7,347 nt of DNA, from contig JAFGLK010000497.1 in NCBI GenBank assembly GCA_016928125.1, forward strand, positions 1-7,347, given 5' to 3'. The first letter of the stretch is position 1; each line of letters opens with the position of its first letter. The notes beneath the pieces were generated by a model, which did no database searches, was not told the origin of the DNA, and was given only the letters and a program-made list of their open reading frames with translations. The position numbers and the translations under genes were made by a program. Positions 5,871 to 7,347 of this stretch are shown one piece after another. Source of the DNA: Anaerolineae bacterium (GTDB taxonomy: Bacteria > Chloroflexota > Anaerolineae > UBA1429).

Positions 5871-7079
5871 CTAACGGCTTGGCAGCGGATGCTTGGCCAG
5901 CCGGGCATAGGCGCGCAAGGGCTCACCGATGAGCGGGCGGGCATAGGCAACAAAGGCGTCGGTCACGCCATTGTTGCTGGCCTTGATGAACTCGTCGGGC
6001 AGGAAGCGCTCGACGTTCGCGACCTTCTCGAGGGGTGCTAATCCGGTGGTGCAGACATAGATTGGGCCCGGCTCACGTTCGAGAGTCACCATCTCGCCGC
6101 TATGGCCGGCCACAGCGGCACGCACCGCCACCCGACCCACCTTGTAGGCCTCTTCGCGATCGGTCGACGATTGCAGCCCGGCAGAGGAGCGCTGCAGGTA
6201 GCCCGGCTTGTCAAAGCGTGCCCGTAAGTCCACGTGCTCGCGGATGATCTCTGCGATCACCTCGACCACCCCACCTTTGGCCACGTGCCCGAAAGCATCC
6301 ACAAAGCCGGGCGCGTTCACCTCGCCAAAGGGGATGCCATCCTCGTTGAGCAACCCCTCGCTGATGGCCGCGACGCAATAGCCATGCTTATCACGCGCTG
6401 CGCGCACATCGTCGGCGATCTGAGCAGCCGAAACGGGCCGCTCAGGCACATAAATCAGGTGGGGGGGATCGCCCTCGGCCTCCTTAGCCAGCGCGGCGGC
6501 GGCCGTCAGCCAGCCCGCATTACGACCCATGATCTCCACAAGCTTGACCGGACCGCTCTCGCCCATAGCCTCGGTGTCAAAGCCTGTGTCGCGAATGGCC
6601 GAGGCCACGAATCGCGCTGCACTGCCATAGCCGGGGCAGTGGTCGGTCATGGCTAGGTCGTTATCCACCGTTTTGGGGACCCCGAGCACATAGAGCTCAT
6701 AGCCTCGACGCTGCGCGGCGAGATGGATCTTGTGCGAGGTATCCGCGGAATCGTTGCCGCCAATGTAGATAAAGTACCGGATCTCGTGGGCTTGTAACAC
6801 GTCGATGATCGGGTCATACTCCTCGGCTTTCACCTTGTAGCGCACGGTGCCCAGCGCAGAGGCCGGCGTATAACGCAAGGTCTCGAGTGTCGACGCCGAT
6901 TCTTGGCGCAGGTCGACAAATTCGCGGTTGATCACACCGCGGATGCCGTTGAGCATGCCATAGATCCCGTCGATCTCATCATGTTGCATCGCCTCGTGAA
7001 TGACGCCGACGAGACTGTTGTTGATGACCGCTGTTGGGCCTCCAGACTGTCCGACGACGAGATTGCCCTTTCCTGCCAT
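5871..7079 (-). CDS. 6-phosphofructokinase, predicted pyrophosphate-dependent
   Basis: This 402-residue enzyme interconverts fructose 6-phosphate and fructose 1,6-bisphosphate in glycolysis/gluconeogenesis. The N-terminus has GNLVVGQSGGPTAVINNS, typical of the family. The phosphoryl-donor loop is GGNDS (107-111): D110 sits where ATP-using enzymes have glycine. It is followed by PKTVDND (135-141), with K136 replacing the glycine of ATP enzymes and D139 as the expected catalytic base. Both changes mark PPi-dependent phosphofructokinases. Substrate-site motifs are MGRNAGW (184-190), ISEG (239-242) and PGYLQRSSA (292-300). The start ATG at 7079 follows GGGGG at 7091-7087. The length is within the usual 400-residue PPi class and exceeds the roughly 320 of bacterial ATP enzymes. 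It has its own promoter and terminator, so it is monocistronic. Asn in place of Asp in the usual GGDD is a minor variation. Confidence 0.93.
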   Translation of the reverse strand: MAGKGNLVVGQSGGPTAVINNSLVGVIHEAMQHDEIDGIYGMLNGIRGVINREFVDLRQESASTLETLRYTPASALGTVRYKVKAEEYDPIIDVLQAHEIRYFIYIGGNDSADTSHKIHLAAQRRGYELYVLGVPKTVDNDLAMTDHCPGYGSAARFVASAIRDTGFDTEAMGESGPVKLVEIMGRNAGWLTAAAALAKEAEGDPPHLIYVPERPVSAAQIADDVRAARDKHGYCVAAISEGLLNEDGIPFGEVNAPGFVDAFGHVAKGGVVEVIAEIIREHVDLRARFDKPGYLQRSSAGLQSSTDREEAYKVGRVAVRAAVAGHSGEMVTLEREPGPIYVCTTGLAPLEKVANVERFLPDEFIKASNNGVTDAFVAYARPLIGEPLRAYARLAKHPLPSR

Positions 7080-7127
7080 GCTCCATCCCCCGATTCAGCT
7101 ATCTGTGCTTTTTTTGGTACCTCACCT

Positions 7128-7155
7128 AATATAGCGGAAGCGCAATGTTTGTCCA
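7128..7155 (-). promoter_or_regulatory. Candidate sigma70 promoter of the phosphofructokinase gene
   Basis: On the minus strand, TGGACA (7155-7150, 5/6 to the -35 consensus) and TATATT (7133-7128, 5/6 to the -10) are separated by 16 bp. Transcription would start near 7121, giving a leader of about 42 nt. An 8-bp palindrome, ATCTAGAT (7156-7163), directly abuts the -35 box on its upstream side and could be a small operator. Confidence 0.5.
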
Positions 7156-7220
7156 ATCTAGATAATCGGGCGTGGAGCCGGCTGCAAGCGCGCCTGCCTG
7201 ACGCGGTCCGACCGGATCCT

Positions 7221-7347
7221 CTACACCTCCGCTGTCTTGGGGTCGCGCACAAAGGACATGATCACCAATGTGCAGAGCAGCAGTGCCACTGAGCTCGCGA
7301 ACCAGGGATAAGCGGGCTGGGCGCCATAGAGCAAGCCGGCCGCGCAG
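7221..7347 (-). CDS. C-terminal end of a membrane transporter, probably major facilitator superfamily (partial)
   Basis: Read leftward from the right edge to a TAG at 7223-7221, the frame gives 41 residues: AGLLYGAQPAYPWF, then a hydrophobic segment FASSVALLLCTLVIMSFV, then the charged tail RDPKTAEV. An (A)GxLY...P..P(W/F) turn before a last membrane helix and a short basic tail is what the final helix of many MFS sugar or drug transporters looks like. Most of the gene lies outside the window, so the substrate cannot be judged. It is on the same strand as the phosphofructokinase, 141 bp upstream of it. The good promoter between them suggests separate transcripts. No strong terminator follows; CGGTC-C-GACCG (7204-7214) is a dyad too tight to form a hairpin. 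Confidence 0.55.
   Translation of the reverse strand, partial: CAAGLLYGAQPAYPWFASSVALLLCTLVIMSFVRDPKTAEV

Noticed and set aside
5645..5932. Plus-strand frame of 95 codons across the fucosidase stop and the terminator
   Set aside because: It begins inside the fucosidase, passes through the terminator hairpin and ends in the phosphofructokinase gene; its composition is unlike a protein.
6234..6656. Plus-strand frame of 140 codons within the phosphofructokinase gene
   Set aside because: It is antisense to the donor-loop and substrate-site region of an unmistakable enzyme, with no domain and no Shine-Dalgarno seen.
6903..7292. Plus-strand frame of 129 codons across the phosphofructokinase start and its promoter
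   Set aside because: It runs over coding DNA, a promoter and the end of the transporter gene, and its composition changes along its length. This is a chance frame.

Overview
This is a GC-rich bacterial window carrying ordinary accessory metabolism. It holds five complete genes plus a PPi-type phosphofructokinase, with a gene fragment at each edge. No rRNA, tRNA, CRISPR array, transposase or phage gene is visible. The mix of a divergent uroporphyrinogen-decarboxylase-like protein, a leaderless GH29 alpha-L-fucosidase, a GlcD-like flavoprotein and a PPi-type phosphofructokinase reminds me of Chloroflexota (Anaerolineae-like) or similar carbohydrate-degrading environmental bacteria. That placement is inference from gene content only.

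Layout. At 1-95 (minus) there is an open stretch whose conceptual peptide looks like the inside of a TIM-barrel glycosidase but has no start codon. Then come, on the plus strand, a RimJ/RimL-type GNAT acetyltransferase (150-704, strong Shine-Dalgarno) and, 31 nt later, a UroD-fold protein (736-1836). A 147-nt gap carries a hairpin and a near-consensus sigma70 promoter (TTGACA-N17-TACAAT), which should drive a GlcD-like FAD-linked 2-hydroxyacid dehydrogenase (1984-3381). A HAD-superfamily hydrolase (3374-4291) overlaps the end of that gene by 8 nt and starts at TTG, so the two look translationally coupled.

A 134-nt gap (4292-4425) with a hairpin, a candidate promoter and five TCTGG/CCAGA half-sites leads to a cytoplasmic GH29 alpha-L-fucosidase (4426-5685). 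Converging on it from the minus strand is the phosphofructokinase (5871-7079), with its own promoter and a clear intrinsic terminator. The right edge (7221-7347, minus) is the last 41 codons of what is probably a major-facilitator transporter.

How the genes might work together: the fucosidase would release L-fucose from imported oligosaccharides, and the edge transporter and the left glycosidase-like fragment fit a sugar-use neighbourhood. The dehydrogenase and the HAD hydrolase could form a two-step module (phosphoglycolate or a related phosphoester to hydroxyacid to ketoacid). The PPi-type phosphofructokinase links sugar phosphates to reversible glycolysis. None of these links is proven by the sequence. 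I do not see a clearly new multi-gene system. The most distinctive signals are the regulatory architectures in the two plus-strand intergenic gaps and the coupled dehydrogenase-phosphatase pair.
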